A stretch of 64,000 nucleotides of DNA from Prostheceraeus crozeri (lineage: Eukaryota; Platyhelminthes; Polycladida; Euryleptidae). Position 1 is the stretch's first letter. Each line of letters begins with the position of its first letter. The notes beneath the pieces were generated by a model. The model saw only the letters and a program-made list of their open reading frames with translations. It was not told the origin of the DNA and made no database searches. The stretch lies in assembly GCA_907163375.1 (NCBI GenBank), contig CAJQUW010010458.1, positions 310,001-374,000 on the forward strand, in the 5' to 3' direction. Positions 12,040-24,345 of the stretch are shown piece by piece. The translations under genes and the position numbers were made by a program.

Positions 12040-12662
12040 TTATTTTGCGGTAAAAGAAGACAATGTCAATAAAAACATACAGTGGAAAGCTTTCGACAGA
12101 AGTGTTTTTTACAATGCAAATATAACAGCAATCTTAAACCAAGCAAAAAAGAAAGAATGAATCTCACACAAATCATATCTAAAATTCAAACGCTAATTCT
12201 ACTATGTAAACGTGATAAAATTGGTCATGATATCTAAAGAATGCTATACATACGCATGTACATGTGGTTATCAATTGTACATCACATTGATACTGGGTCT
12301 ATTGAGATTGGATGTAATTTCTCTCGCAGACTTTGCGTTCATTATGAAAGCAAAGTTTACGAGAGAAATTATTATGCACGCAAAATCTGCAAGAGAAATA
12401 ACATCAAATATCAATATTGATAGCTACATGTACATGCGCATGTATAGCATTCTTTAGATATCATGTCCATTTTTATCACGTTTTTACATAGTATCTGCTT
12501 TTTGTATTAGCGTCTGAATTTTAGATATGATGACTTGTATTAGATTCATTCTTTCTTTTTTGCTTGTTTAAGATTGTTGTTATATTTGTATTGAAAGACA
12601 CTTTTGTCGAAACCTTCCAATATGTTTTTATTAACCTTGTCTTCTTTTATCGCAAAACTACA
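12040..12662. repeat. long foldback palindrome (about 620 bp)
   Basis: Two arms of about 300 bp in inverted orientation meet at about 12350 with little or no loop. Outer ends: TTTTGCGGTAAAAGAAGACA at left against TGTCTTCTTTTATCGCAAAA at right. Further pairs: GCAAAAAAGAAAGAATGAAT against ATTCATTCTTTCTTTTTTGC, and GATATCTAAAGAATGCTATA against TATAGCATTCTTTAGATATC. The arms differ by point changes and small indels. No coding capacity. Probably a foldback or MITE-type transposon remnant. Confidence 0.8.
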
Positions 12663-13054
12663 TTTATATTAAGTATAGTTCCTCCCAGAACTTCCGATCA
12701 ACTGGTTATTCGATTTACTGACAATTTCATCAAATAAGTTAACGATTTACTTAGCGAATTGCTGACACAGGTTGCATCACTGAATTAGCAATGCTTATAC
12801 GTCATCTTCTCAACTATCAGCAATTTACTTCAACCTGTTGCCAATATCATAGAAAGCTACGTTCATTCATTTTCAGCATTTTTAATTTTCTTTCTCTGCA
12901 ATATTTTTTGCTCAACCACAATAAAGATAGGGCTTTCTCCATTGTGCTACGAGGGTGTAAAGATACATAATTATTTTGAGACTTTGACGTCACTTCTCCA
13001 CCCCGGGGCTGGACGGTGATAACATTGCCAGATTTTGCAAGAGCGATGCAATGT
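12663..13054. other. non-coding stretch
   Basis: No supported gene or repeat. Confidence 0.35.
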
Positions 13055-13205
13055 TTCATGTCCGGATGGCCTCCTGCCGACTTCTAGCGACACAGTCGGG
13101 ACTAGATGTGGTCTAGCACGCTTTTAAACAATCACTTAAACAAGCTAGGTCAAACCACACGATGAAAAGGCCAAGCACTTATCCACTCTGCCACAGAGAC
13201 CGCTA
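13055..13205 (-). mobile_element. tRNA-derived SINE, family A, degraded copy
   Basis: Read on the minus strand: GCGGTCTCTGTGGCAGAGTG then GATAAGTGCTTGGCC (the family head and box A), a deleted or scrambled middle, then GAAGTCGGCAGGAGGCCATC. The 3' tail is lost. Confidence 0.6.
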
Positions 13206-15714
13206 TAATCATTTTTACTAACTAAGATAAATGTGAAGAACATGAAAGAGGCAACTCTGAATATTCGATCGTATCTCCTGTCCAAGCTATGGAAGACGAT
13301 GAATGCAGTGAGGATCTTAACTTGCACCTGCATTTCACAGACTTAACAGTTGTAAATCTACTTACAAGTAAATGAAATTCACATTATCAACGACATCTGC
13401 ATTGAGGAATGGGAATTCAAGGTTCATTTTGTACGAAGTCTTTCAGACACCACAAAATGCATAACTGAATGACTATTCACATCATTACATTTCGGAAATG
13501 AAAATTCAACAACTCAAAAGAGAACAATTTTCCTTAATGATTTTGTTGCATCGCCATTTTCTCAAGAACAAATATCTTTCAAGATTCAGTAATTCATTGT
13601 CTATCAAGTGTTAAGAGGCCACAATCATCTTGTTCACCTCACTTGCGACATATGTTGCTAATGAAGCAGACACAGCGGTTTCTATAGTCACTTTGGAACA
13701 TTGAATTCCATGGCAACCACAAGCCACGTCCTCCTCAACTGTCAATCGCCAGGAAGGATACTTAAGCTCAGTATTTGTACTGACTGACTGGAGATGCAAT
13801 GCAAGAAGTTTGAAATCAATCCCTAGAATGTACTTAATTTCATGTCTGTGTTCCTAACAGTCATTCGAGATCATACGATCTGAATTATTGCGCATTTGCG
13901 ATCAAATTTCCTAGACTTTTCATGGCGGTGACTTTCAAAGGCTGATAAATAATCGTTAAAGTCATTCGCCAGAGTATCACATGTACATGTAGATATTCAT
14001 AAATGTCAATGTCTTCCGAACATAGGAATTGAATCACCATTTGATGATAATTCAGTTATGGTATACATGTAAAAAATTGAATGAATCGAAAAATAAGGAA
14101 TTAAATGCGCCGTAGTGGTCACTGCCAGTCAGAAACTGTGTCTGTGAAGCTGACGTCTTGAGTGGCAAGTTGTCAGCAGCAAGCATAGGATGTTGTGCTT
14201 TTTTCTAAATGTGTGAGGCAGTTTGTGATGGAAGATAAATGCTGATTGAGGCTGCCAATGCACAAGGCTTTAGACTGGATGTACGGATGCCATGACAGGT
14301 CGTGAGCAACAATTTATCCGAAGAACATGTTTTGATTCTACTGCCTGACAAATAGTATGCTAAGATTTGCTAGAAAATTTAGACACATAATTTTCTAAGA
14401 AAGTATATAAACAAAAAATTTTGATCCATCCATGTAAATTGTCAAACTGAAATTTAAGTTATGTCAAATCTTTTGTATGAAAATCTTTTCCTAGTTCAGG
14501 GATCTAATAGAATAATTCAATACTCCGCAGTTGAAAAATGGGAACCTGCCTGAATAGCAGTTATATCATCCAATTGCAGGAATCACCAGCTGTTTACATC
14601 CCACAACATCATATTCGATACGCAGTCATAACCGGAGTAAATATGATACACTAATAGCTATATTAGCTTTGCAAGTTAATTTTCTCAGGTATTCATTAAT
14701 TAAATGAACAACATCAATGCTTTCAAATGACTGAGTTTTATTTATCCCACTGTTATCACCTTTTACGGCCTTTTACGGAAGCTTTGAATGTCAGAATAGG
14801 TGCAAGTTCGTGTAACTTCTTCCATCCACACCTATTTCCTCGTCGTCACAGCGAGGTCGGATCTACCTGCGCCAAACTCAATATTTTACCACGGTAGCAG
14901 AAGTACATCACTGACCTGAAACTTTCACCACCCACACTTAACTCATCAAACTCACTCGGACTCTCTACTTCAAACCTTTCAGAACAACTTGGGAACACAG
15001 AATAAGACGCAGCTGCTTTTAAACTTCATCGTTTATGGATCAAGTGGTTGAATTCGCTGCTCTTGAAGGAATTCGCGCCTACCCTTTGTCTACAAACTCC
15101 GCATGGCCACTCGCATCTCAATTATTCTTTAAATTGATATTATTGGAACATGACAGACGATAGGAATTTGTGTTGCATGTAGAGTAATCGCATGACTTCA
15201 TTGGAAGATATGTAGCCGTGAAACTTCGTAAGCATTTTTGCTACTGAACCACTCTGAGTGCTTCAAATTCAATTTTCGCAGCAGATTTTGATACAGGCTC
15301 AAGTCTATCAATCTTTCTTGCAAATATTTGCCAGTAATTTGCATATACCGGTAGGCGCATGGATCGAGTCTTTCCCGCTGCGCATATTCGACACCCCTAA
15401 ACATACAAAGAGCTCATTAAGAAAACTCATTAAAGCAACCATAAAGATGAAAACTACAAAAACTTTCAACATACATAGCTAATTGTTGGGAACATCATGG
15501 AGAAGTTGTCATCGATTTCAAAACGCTTCAAGCTTGTCTGAGCAAATATTGGAATAAACCGGAGAAGTGTGGCGCTCAAACAACGACGGTAAGGAGCATA
15601 TTTTTCCTGAAAAAACATCATCAACTTATCCGAACCTTTTTGCGGAAACATTTTGATTCCCACTAATGTTTATCAACTTGTGTACAGAACACTGATTGAA
15701 GAACGTAAGCAAGT
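13206..15714. other. non-coding stretch with a foldback-family fragment
   Basis: No supported gene. About 14505-14580 holds TAGAATAATTCAATACTCCG and GTTGAAAAATGGGAACCTG, a diverged piece of the same family as the palindrome at 15715-16175. Confidence 0.4.
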
Positions 15715-16175
15715 GAGATTTGAGATAAACAAGTTAGTGAAATTTCGACGGGCATTCATTAAATATTACTATAACCACACTAATGGCAAATGGCCTAGGT
15801 TAGTGCGCGTGAAATAATTAATAAAGCCTGTTTTTGACAACACAATGTAAATAGAATAATAAAATATTGAGTTGCATACTCAGTTGAAAAATGGAAACAG
15901 ACCTAAAATTTAAATAGGGAGTTCTGTCGATGTTGAGAGATTGATGCTGCTGATGATTCCTGACATTGGATGAAATAGCAGCTATTCAGTTGTTTCCATT
16001 TTTCAACTGAGGATACAACTCAGTATTCAATCATTCTATTAACATTGTGTTTGCAAAGGCATCATTTATTAATTATTTCACGCGCACTAACTTACGCAAT
16101 TTGCCAGTAGTGTGGTTAAAGTGATATTTAATGAATGCCCGTCGAAATTTCACTAACTTGCTAATCGCAAATCTA
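15715..16175. repeat. foldback element with about 185-bp arms
   Basis: Left arm 15715-15901 and right arm about 15990-16175 in inverted orientation. Matching blocks: CAAGTTAGTGAAATTTCGAC / GTCGAAATTTCACTAACTTG; GTTAGTGCGCGTGAAATAAT / ATTATTTCACGCGCACTAAC; TCAGTTGAAAAATGGAAACA / TGTTTCCATTTTTCAACTGA. The loop is about 90 bp. Related fragments lie at 14505-14580, 16200-16312 and 20944-21010, so it is a family and not a chance hairpin. Non-coding. Confidence 0.8.
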
Positions 16176-16199
16176 AAATTGACCCTGACATGGCTGCAA

Positions 16200-16312
16200 C
16201 ATTAAATAAGGAGTTGCGTCGATGTTGAGAGATGTATCCCACTTTGAGATGTTTCCAGATTTCAACTAAGGATGCAACTCAATGTTTAATTATTCTATTT
16301 ACATCGTAATCA
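16200..16312 (-). repeat. fragment of the foldback family
   Basis: Contains GAGATGTTTCCAGATTTCAA then CTAAGGATGCAACTC and TTAATTATTCTATTTACATC, matching the right arm and loop of the adjacent 15715-16175 element. GGAGTTGCGTCGATGTTGAG also matches its loop. Confidence 0.6.
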
Positions 16313-17189
16313 AGTAAATATACGGAGTGGATTCTTTCGGCGAAGAGAAAACAAAATGTAATGCACTGTTGAAAGAAATCACCGCAAATGCATTGGCATG
16401 ATAAAATTGTGTCGCATAAAATTTAAATTTCTGAAAATCCCTAGGCAGAAGAGACAGAATTGCGCGCGAACTTTATTCCTGTTTTCTTTGTAAAAGACGC
16501 TCGAATTTGAATGCACTAAGATCAAAATACCTTCGCGTATAGGAAAGATAAAAATACAAAAATTTGCATTTCTATACATAACGTGCGTATTAAAAACAAT
16601 GACACCTATCAAAAGGAAAACTCATTCCTATATGAAAATAGCAGAACTGTTACCCTGGATGAAATGACAAAACAAACTCTAGCATTGAAAGTAAACGTCT
16701 TCCATAATGTAATTGATTAATAATGGTTCAGAAGTCGATGTGGATTGCGCCATCAGCACTTACCGCCTGAGTCGTCATCATAGTCATTTTCATCGTCAAA
16801 TCACAAAAACGTGCAACTTATATTGCAGCAGTTCAATTGGGCTATATTATAATGTTCTGACATCTAAGATGCATGGGATGCAAATGAACATAAACAAAGG
16901 AATTCATCATCTGTCGAAGAGAGAAACTGCATGTATTAACTATGACAGCTCTATGAGATAAATGATAACATACTACTGAAAGTCAATTAAAAGTGGAGGT
17001 GAGCTGAGTGAAAAACGTAATATGGAACGAAAAAAAGATCTGTCATTGATGAGAATATTGAGTTTGTTGAATTATCTGCTTGGAATTAGTGCGCGAGACT
17101 AGTGTTTTTCACTAAGTAATTTTGTCAAAGATCTGACATGGGAGCATCCAAACAGATAAGATCTGCCATCTTCATACTTCCAAGCTCCT
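16313..17189. other. non-coding stretch
   Basis: No supported gene or repeat. Confidence 0.35.
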
Positions 17190-17325
17190 TCAATCTAGAG
17201 GCTCGAAAGGGTCATTAGAAGTGAAGTCGGCAGGAAGGGCCTAACAACACACCAGGAAAGTCCGACGATGCGTCAGCACTTTCCAAGCCCTCGATGGTGA
17301 GCTGTGACGCTAGAGCTTCATGAAT
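17190..17325 (+). mobile_element. tRNA-derived SINE, family A, 5'-degraded copy
   Basis: Retains CTAGAGGCTCGAAAGGGTCA (remnant box B region), GAAGTCGGCAGGAAGGGCC, then TCCGACGATGCGTCAGCACT and TGTGACGCTAGAGCTTCATG. The head with box A is gone. Confidence 0.6.
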
Positions 17326-20300
17326 ATATCTTAATCGTTAGAATGATGACAATCTAATACGACACTTTTGCTGCTGAGACGTTGCTGTTCGAATTCCCTG
17401 TAAGTCTGTATGAGCACTGTGAGTGTGAACTGGGATAATAAAGAATTTCCTACTAGCTGTATGTTCCTTGATTTCATCAGTTAACACTATAGGAGCAATT
17501 TTACAGGAAAGGGATGAAGTTGGAGTGAAAATTCACTTGACCTCCAACGCCACCTCACTTAACTTAACAATATTATGTGAGCTAAAATTGGAGAATTCTA
17601 CGGAAAATATGAAATTGGAAAACAAAATTGGCAACTCTTTGGAATCAATTTTTCATCAGTGATAGATAAATATTACAAAAGGGAACAGAAGAGGATGAAA
17701 AAATCGAATGCACTGTCAGGAGTGGCCCGCATGCTCAAAATTTGCAATAACTAACGTTGATTAAAAAGGAAAATCAGTGAATGTGTCAGCCTTTTATACT
17801 TCGGAAGCTGTTGCGCTATTGTCTTTCACTTTAAGTCTTTCTCTTGATCCCTCGAACATGTTGAATTCTTTCTTATTAGGATTGTCTGAATATCAACACA
17901 AACATACAATATGGTTTTACGACTAGAAAAGTAGCAATCAGTTGAAGCACATAATGAGATATATAAGATAAGTCACTCAAATTTAGAAATAAAGTTGTGA
18001 AATCCTACAAATTCGTGCATAAAACCCATAAATGTATCTCTAAATCAAGAATTTTAGTGAATGCTTTTATGAAATTCATGCGGTCATTATATAGGAGTGC
18101 ATACATATGATTGATAGATTTCGAATCACTTTTTCAAAGACTAGGCCAAAACAAATTGTAATGCTAGAAAGCGAATGAATCTTAAACTACGTTTAATACT
18201 GTTTCATCAATATTTCTTTAGCTCTTTTGACTTATTATCAGACTGACAAACAGAAACTGATGTCGACAACACAACAACAATGTCTAGAACGGTAACAAAC
18301 GTCTTCGTTACAAGAGAACTTCATAAACAACAACTGCTGATTTCCCGTCAGACACCAGCAAGACAAAACGAATTGTAACGGCTAACTTTGACGTCGCAAT
18401 TCTGTGTCAAATTTATCAATTCTAACCATCAGTTCTGAATCCTCATGAATGATTTTTCAACGACACGCTAATGACAAAATTTCAAATGGAATACAATTAA
18501 ATAGGTAAACAGATTCCATTAACTTCCACAGTGTTATTTCCGAAATGATGGGCGCATTATTACGTGAGAGTTGTCACGAAAGATGGCGAGTGTTCGCGAA
18601 GGCTTTTAGCGGAGTTGATTCACTTAACTCAAATGATATTTTCAAACAAGCAGAAGTCAATGAAGTCCTAAATAACTATTTTAAAGTAACTCAAGTGATT
18701 TGTATAAGCGATTAACCTTGAAGCTTTAGTTTATTCGCGTCTCAACCAACGATGAAGAGAAACGAAGCGTGGAACAACGCACATTGGCATCTCTCACAAT
18801 GCTTTGATTAGCAACCAATCGAATAATAGCGGTCCCTCCTAAATTGACCAGTCTCGAACGCCACATACCGGTACATTCGTGCAGTGATTTTACCAGCTGA
18901 GCCTAAGCGAAATTAACAGAACAACATCAATAAAACATTTTCTATCATCTGCCTTCAAAGATAATAGCCGAAGAGATAGCGCTGAAGCGATGCCACTAGC
19001 TGTCTGTTTTGAAAAGGACGTATTTCTATTCCCAACCACTTTGGGGAAACATTTGCGCAGATCATCAAGTTATGCTTTCAATTTCAAAAGTAAGTAGCTG
19101 TTAGCAGCGCAATCAAAGATGCTTGACTACACAAAACCTACATGTAGAATTCATTGAAACACAGAACATCAAAGTTAAAGTCACAGAAAAGTTGCCGTAA
19201 TGAAGGTAAGTAAATGTGCACAAATAATAAAAAGACCATAATTTCATTACGGTCCGCTTTAATCAAGACTGAGATTGCAGTTTTATTTCTATGCGTAATG
19301 GTAAACAATAGATGTCAAGCAAGGAATCCATTAATAAAATATTTTTCATCATCTGCCTTCAGAGATGATGGAAAATAGCCAACGAGATTTGAGAATTACT
19401 ATTCATACACTACACATATTCGTCGATGTGACCATCATCAGTGGCAAACTAACAGTGAACTTATGAACATAATCTCAAGTTTTGAATGCAATCTTAATAT
19501 CCTCACACTCAAGTTACAGAGATAATATATCCCCATAGGATGGTCAAATTGACCATGGTAACTAAAAATCGCTTGTTGGACATTAACTATCAATAAATGA
19601 AAAAAGCGATTACCAACATAATCCTGAATAATATGACAATTAATGGCACGTAACAACTCTTCAAAGAAGCTCCCTGCTTTATAAGAACGATCCCTTAAAA
19701 CTCATTCACCCAAATCGCATCGAGGGGGTCAAATTGACCACACACACTTTTCCTATTATGCTTTGCAGACAGTACTTTGATGCACTGCAGACGTGCTGGT
19801 CGTTAAGTGCCACTAAGATCATATTTCATGTATGAAAAAAACACAAAAATACCAAAAACAGACCATTTCTTCGAATCTTGATCTCTTGAACACTATGTGA
19901 TCCAGCTATATGCAGCTATAATAAATCTTGAATAACCTAGAGCCAGGTCGAATCCAAAGAATAACTTGCTAAATAACTCAGAAAAAAGGAAACCACCATG
20001 CATAACAAACGCATTCACAGAAATAAGCAAGAAAACTCATTAAATCAACAGTATGCAAAGATGGTCGACGACAATAACTGCATACAAGACAGAGAAAACA
20101 TGAATATTTCCGTGTGCATCGCCAGCAACCAAAGCTTCAAAATACTAATAAAAACAGACTACAAATAAACAGCTGCCAGAAACGCTTATTACTGAAGGAT
20201 ATTTATATTCGATTAATTCAGAATAATGAATTAATTGAGAAGCAGAATGAAACGTCCTATATGAAATTCAATTCCAGCAATCATCTACTACACACGATTC

Positions 20301-20353
20301 TTACATAAGCATCGTGCACGAATCGCATGTTTCTTCACAAGAAGTTCACCTAC
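17326..20353. other. non-coding stretch, probable rabaptin intron
   Basis: No supported exon. It holds two copies of the 13-bp palindrome GGTCAAATTGACC (19542-19554 and 19727-19739). It also has a direct repeat around CATCTGCCTTCA-AGAT at about 18940-18985 and 19330-19375. Confidence 0.4.
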
Positions 20354-20896
20354 CTGTACACTGGCTTCAAGTTCTGACTTCTCCTGTTGTTCGCCTTTCA
20401 TTTGGTCACGCAGAAAGGCCAGCTCTCCTCTGTATTTCTCCTCGATATGGTCTCGCGCAGCACGGCTGCTGATAAGTTCCTCCCTCAACTGCAGAACGAT
20501 CAATTGAAGATCATCGGGTGAAGAAGAGAGTTGAAGGGATTCTGATTGCAGTAAACGCGCATGTGCACTGTGTCGGTCCAACAAAGAGTCCTGCTCACGC
20601 TGGATTGCCGTGAGATCGCGGTAGAGTTGATCACGTTCAGCAAACAAGACTTCTAGTTGATTATCCAGAGACATCTTGTACTGATTGAAGTCGGATCTGA
20701 GTGCCGCAAGGCCTCCTTCTTTCTCCTGCAGTAAACGGATTAACTCCTCAGTCTTCTCCGCCGACGCAGCCGCCAATTCGCCGCTTTTGGTCTCCAGTTC
20801 ACTAAGACAGGTACGAACGTCTAAGCTCAGCTTCTTCTCCTTCTCCAGTTCGCTCTGCACCAACCGCAGTTTCTTATCCTTCTCCGCGAAGTTACC
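20354..20896 (-). CDS. RABEP1: rabaptin, C-terminal-half coiled-coil exon
   Basis: A 543-nt exon (181 codons, phase 0 at both ends) on the minus strand. The acceptor is TTGACAG|GGTAAC (AG at 20898-20897) and the donor GTACAG|GTAGGTG (GT at 20353-20352). It encodes one long coiled coil starting GNFAEKDKKLRLVQSELEKE. It includes ERDQLYRDLTAIQREQDSLL with DRHSAHARLLQ, corresponding to vertebrate SEELVRLQKDNDSLQGKHSLHVSLQ. It also includes REELISSRAARDHIEEKYRG and ELAFLRDQMKGEQQEKSELE, corresponding to REDIINVRTAADHVEEKLKAEILFLKEQ. In the family this segment leads into the C-terminal Rab5-binding region. That last part is not found downstream, so it must lie in exons beyond the left edge or in exons too short to recognise. 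The frame is intact, with no sign of pseudogenisation. Confidence 0.92.
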
Positions 20897-23800
20897 CTGT
20901 CAAGAACAAAAAGATGGACTCTCATCGTGTGCCATCATCGGTGTAAATAGAATAATTAAATATTGAGTTGCATCATCGGTTGAAAAATGGGGGAGTTGAC
21001 CTAAATTGCTGCCATTTCATTCAATATCACTTGCCCTTCTATAAGCTTTCGAGCCTTTTATTTTCTGGTTTTACAGGAGGGATTTTCGGGTCCTACTAAT
21101 CACGGGCAGATTTTGTAGTAAATGCTTTTGATGTCTCTTTTGTTATCAATAAAAATAGAGAGATTCATGCATCTCCTCTTTCTATGTTGTTAAAGAAAGA
21201 AAGATATGCATATGACTTACACAAGAAATAATTTCTTCGAATCACAATCTTAAGGTACGCTATTTCTTCGACAGAAGCGTCTCTTTCAGATCGAAAAAAA
21301 TCCAGTTGCAACAACTGAATCACTGCGTAGGTTCTAAATCACTGCACATGTTCCTCGAGTTCTCCTTGAACAGTTTCATCTATTATCTGCAACATCCTCG
21401 ATAGCGTGATAAAAACGGTCCACTTTAGCCACCCTGAGACAGTTACATAGATTTGACTGGACGAGGTCAGCCGTTGAGAGAATTCGCTCAATACCAGCTG
21501 ATGAAGTCGGTGAAGCAGAAATCTTTGTCATCAACTAATGCATTGCAAAACTGAATTTCTGGTGAATGATGTTTGTATTTATTGAATTTTGCACACCGTC
21601 ATCTTATGAAATTGCATAGCTACTACATTCCCTCCTTGGTTGAGGATCTGCTCAGTGAGTAGCGTCACAAATTATCTCATTTAAGGACACATTTATGATA
21701 GCAATGGCAGTCGGCAGTTAAACCCCTGCCGAGCCAAAAGACCCGAAAGTCCACCTGGATGGTTTTTTCGGGTCTCTAATCAACAGGCGACCCTGCTTAC
21801 ATTCGGCATGCATAAGGATGTAGCCTTAATATCAAAATTTCGGAGGATTTCCGTCAACTAATGCCTCAACGAACAAAACATACAATAGTTTTTACTTACT
21901 CCTCGTTTAATGTCTCTTCTTCCTTAGGTTTGAGGGTTGAACACTGGGACTGTCGGTTGTCGTTGGGATGGATACGCCTTCTCCTTTCTAGACGATCTTG
22001 CGTCTAATGTTTCACAGTTTTTTCATATTGAATGAAATAGTCGTGATGTAAAAATTAAGTGCAATCAAATTAATAATGAATCATGTCTGTCTTTCAGATG
22101 AAACACAGGCAAGTAGAAGCAAGTAGTTCGTCTTAAGCAGAACATTGTTGTTAGATTCTAACAGTCATTGACAAAATATGAGTTCTGTCTTGATTTAATT
22201 ACTGCCAGTAATTATTAATAATAACTGAAAAATCAGCAGTTCGGCTTATGTTTTAGAGGAGAGAGAAGCACCATCGCATTGACCGGAGAAGAGACAGAAT
22301 ATAAATAACTTAGAATTCATGGATGAAATTGCTCCTACCTCTCTGTCGCAGCAAAACGAAGATAAATCTGTGAAACTCGGCGAGTTTCCCTCTCATCTCT
22401 ATCTATAGAAAAAACTCCCTAAGAGGATGGGAATAACAATGTGTGAAACTGAACAAGCAATTTGATATTCCAATTAAATTTCAATCTCTACGCTCGATTC
22501 TCAGGAGCTTCTTCAACAAATACTCTAGAGAGTTGCAAGAAAAAGAAATCGATACATTATGATCAAAGAATAAAACTAATTTCAGTGAACAATCTCTTCT
22601 CAAAGATTCCTTGTGATGCCTGTACACCATTCACAGATGATACAAATTTCGAAAGATCGAGAAATATATTTGAAAATTCTTTTCGCAATAAAAGCAACAG
22701 TCAAATTTGTAGAATACTCAGCAGATGGGAGTCCAACTTAAGTCAAATTGATGACTGAAAGATGTGATTAGGGAAATGAAAAGAGTCAGCTCTCGACATC
22801 CCATCGATAGGCTTGTACTGTCCACCGAGATGTAGCCCGCTATCGAAATAGTTGCTTGTCTGAACCGGCCTGATCAGAAAAGTCAGTTCATCGGGTGCAA
22901 GTTTCCACCGAATTCAGCAAAAACTAGAAAGAATGTCAGCCACCAGTTACTTACTAACATCGTTTTGAGTAGTAATGGAGCACCAAAATCGACTAAATTA
23001 GAAACAGTGCTATGTTTTACCATTTTCCAAGTTTAAAATTATCACTTACCAATATTTTGTCATCAAATACATTAAGGCCTCTGTCTTCGATATTTCGAGT
23101 AAGATATTAACTTGAAAAGATTCATCTCTAGTATTGCCATCAACTTATAAATGATCTTCGATCGCAACACTGCTCATCTTAGAAGGCATATGAAGGCCCA
23201 AATTATCAAGATATCCAAATCGAGGAGATGCTGGTATGACCACCATTGTTCCTTCAATACTTCTCTAAGTGGATCTATAGCGTCGTGCAAGTCGAGTCAC
23301 TGTTCTCTGCAGTTAAAGAAGATGAATGGATTAATTAGTTTCTGCTGAGTAATTGGATAATTTACCGAGGAATGATGATTCGGTGTTTGATGACAATTAT
23401 TTAAGAAATCCAGAACTGGCAACATCTTTCAAATTATTTCACATTTTGTGAAATATTACATCAAGTGTAGGATATTATATTGCTCAGCAACGACTTGTCC
23501 TGTCGCCGTCAAATTTCATGTCAATGTTATTGATGGCCCACATAATGATGCCGTTGAGTTTGGGAGTGATTGAGTAAGTGTACCGGTCGCTGGAGCATTT
23601 GAGGTATTGGGTGGTGGAAGATGATATAAAAATGCAAAATACATTATGTAATCATTATCTGGTATCCCTACTCCGTCTTCCTTACGAGGGAATGCTTTAG
23701 ATTATGGTTCTACATTCTTTCAAAGCATGTTTCTTCGTATTTGACTTTCTCTTCTTAAATGTAACTCGATGTATAGTAAACGCGCTGTCATCATTCGTAT

Positions 23801-24013
23801 TCAAGTTTCCAGTAATCAACTGATTACAAACTGCAAATCAATATCACTACTACATGTGGTTGTGGTGCACTTTTTACAAAATTGCTAGTAGACACATCAG
23901 GTGATAGAAATGAAGCGAAATGCTTTATTGAAACCGCTTTTTATTCTGCAATCTCTCCGGGATACGGGATCTTGGCAGCAGTTCTGATACGTTCATATCA
24001 TTGATTACCTTAC
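20897..24013 (-). other. rabaptin intron
   Basis: Runs between the donor at 24013 and the acceptor at 20897. It contains a foldback-family fragment at 20944-21010 (TAGAATAATTAAATATTGAG, GGTTGAAAAATGGG). No other feature is supported. Confidence 0.75.
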
Positions 24014-24345
24014 CTGTAATGTTTGGAGTTGGTCCTCGTAGTTGCTGCAGAGCTCACAAGGCCGCGAAAGTCGACGTCTTGCACTGGTCACTTCTTGCTG
24101 TAGAAGAGTCCACTCCTTCTCACTGACCAGCCGCTGTGCACCGGAGGGAAAGAAATCATCTTGACCACTACCGAACTCGAACAAGGATCGCACCTCCGCC
24201 GGTGAGTCCTTCGATCTAGGAGGGTCGGAGAGATCTTGGTTGGAGAGGGCTCGCCGCTTCGGAGTGGTTGTGGAGGAAGAAGTGTCACCGTCCAATGAAC
24301 TGGAATCCTTGTCACCCAGATCGGTGGGACGACCGTTGAGTTTTC
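24014..24345 (-). CDS. RABEP1: rabaptin, hinge and Cys-pair exon
   Basis: A 332-nt minus-strand exon with acceptor TTCTCAG|GAAAAC (AG at 24347-24346) and donor TTACAG|GTAAGG (GT at 24013-24012). It enters in phase 1 and leaves in phase 0. The first half is a low-complexity Ser/Thr/Asp hinge (SSSLDGDTSSSTTTPKRR). The second half contains RLVSEKEWTLLQQEV and RRRLSRPCELCSNYEDQL, closely matching the vertebrate rabaptin signature RLVSETEWNLLQKEV...RRCDMCSNYEKQL, with both cysteines kept. In vertebrate rabaptin-5 the hinge holds a phenylalanine motif that binds gamma-adaptin/GGA ear domains. The stretch SLFEFGSGQDDFF here is a possible equivalent, which is inference only. This exon gives the most diagnostic match in the window. 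Confidence 0.93.
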
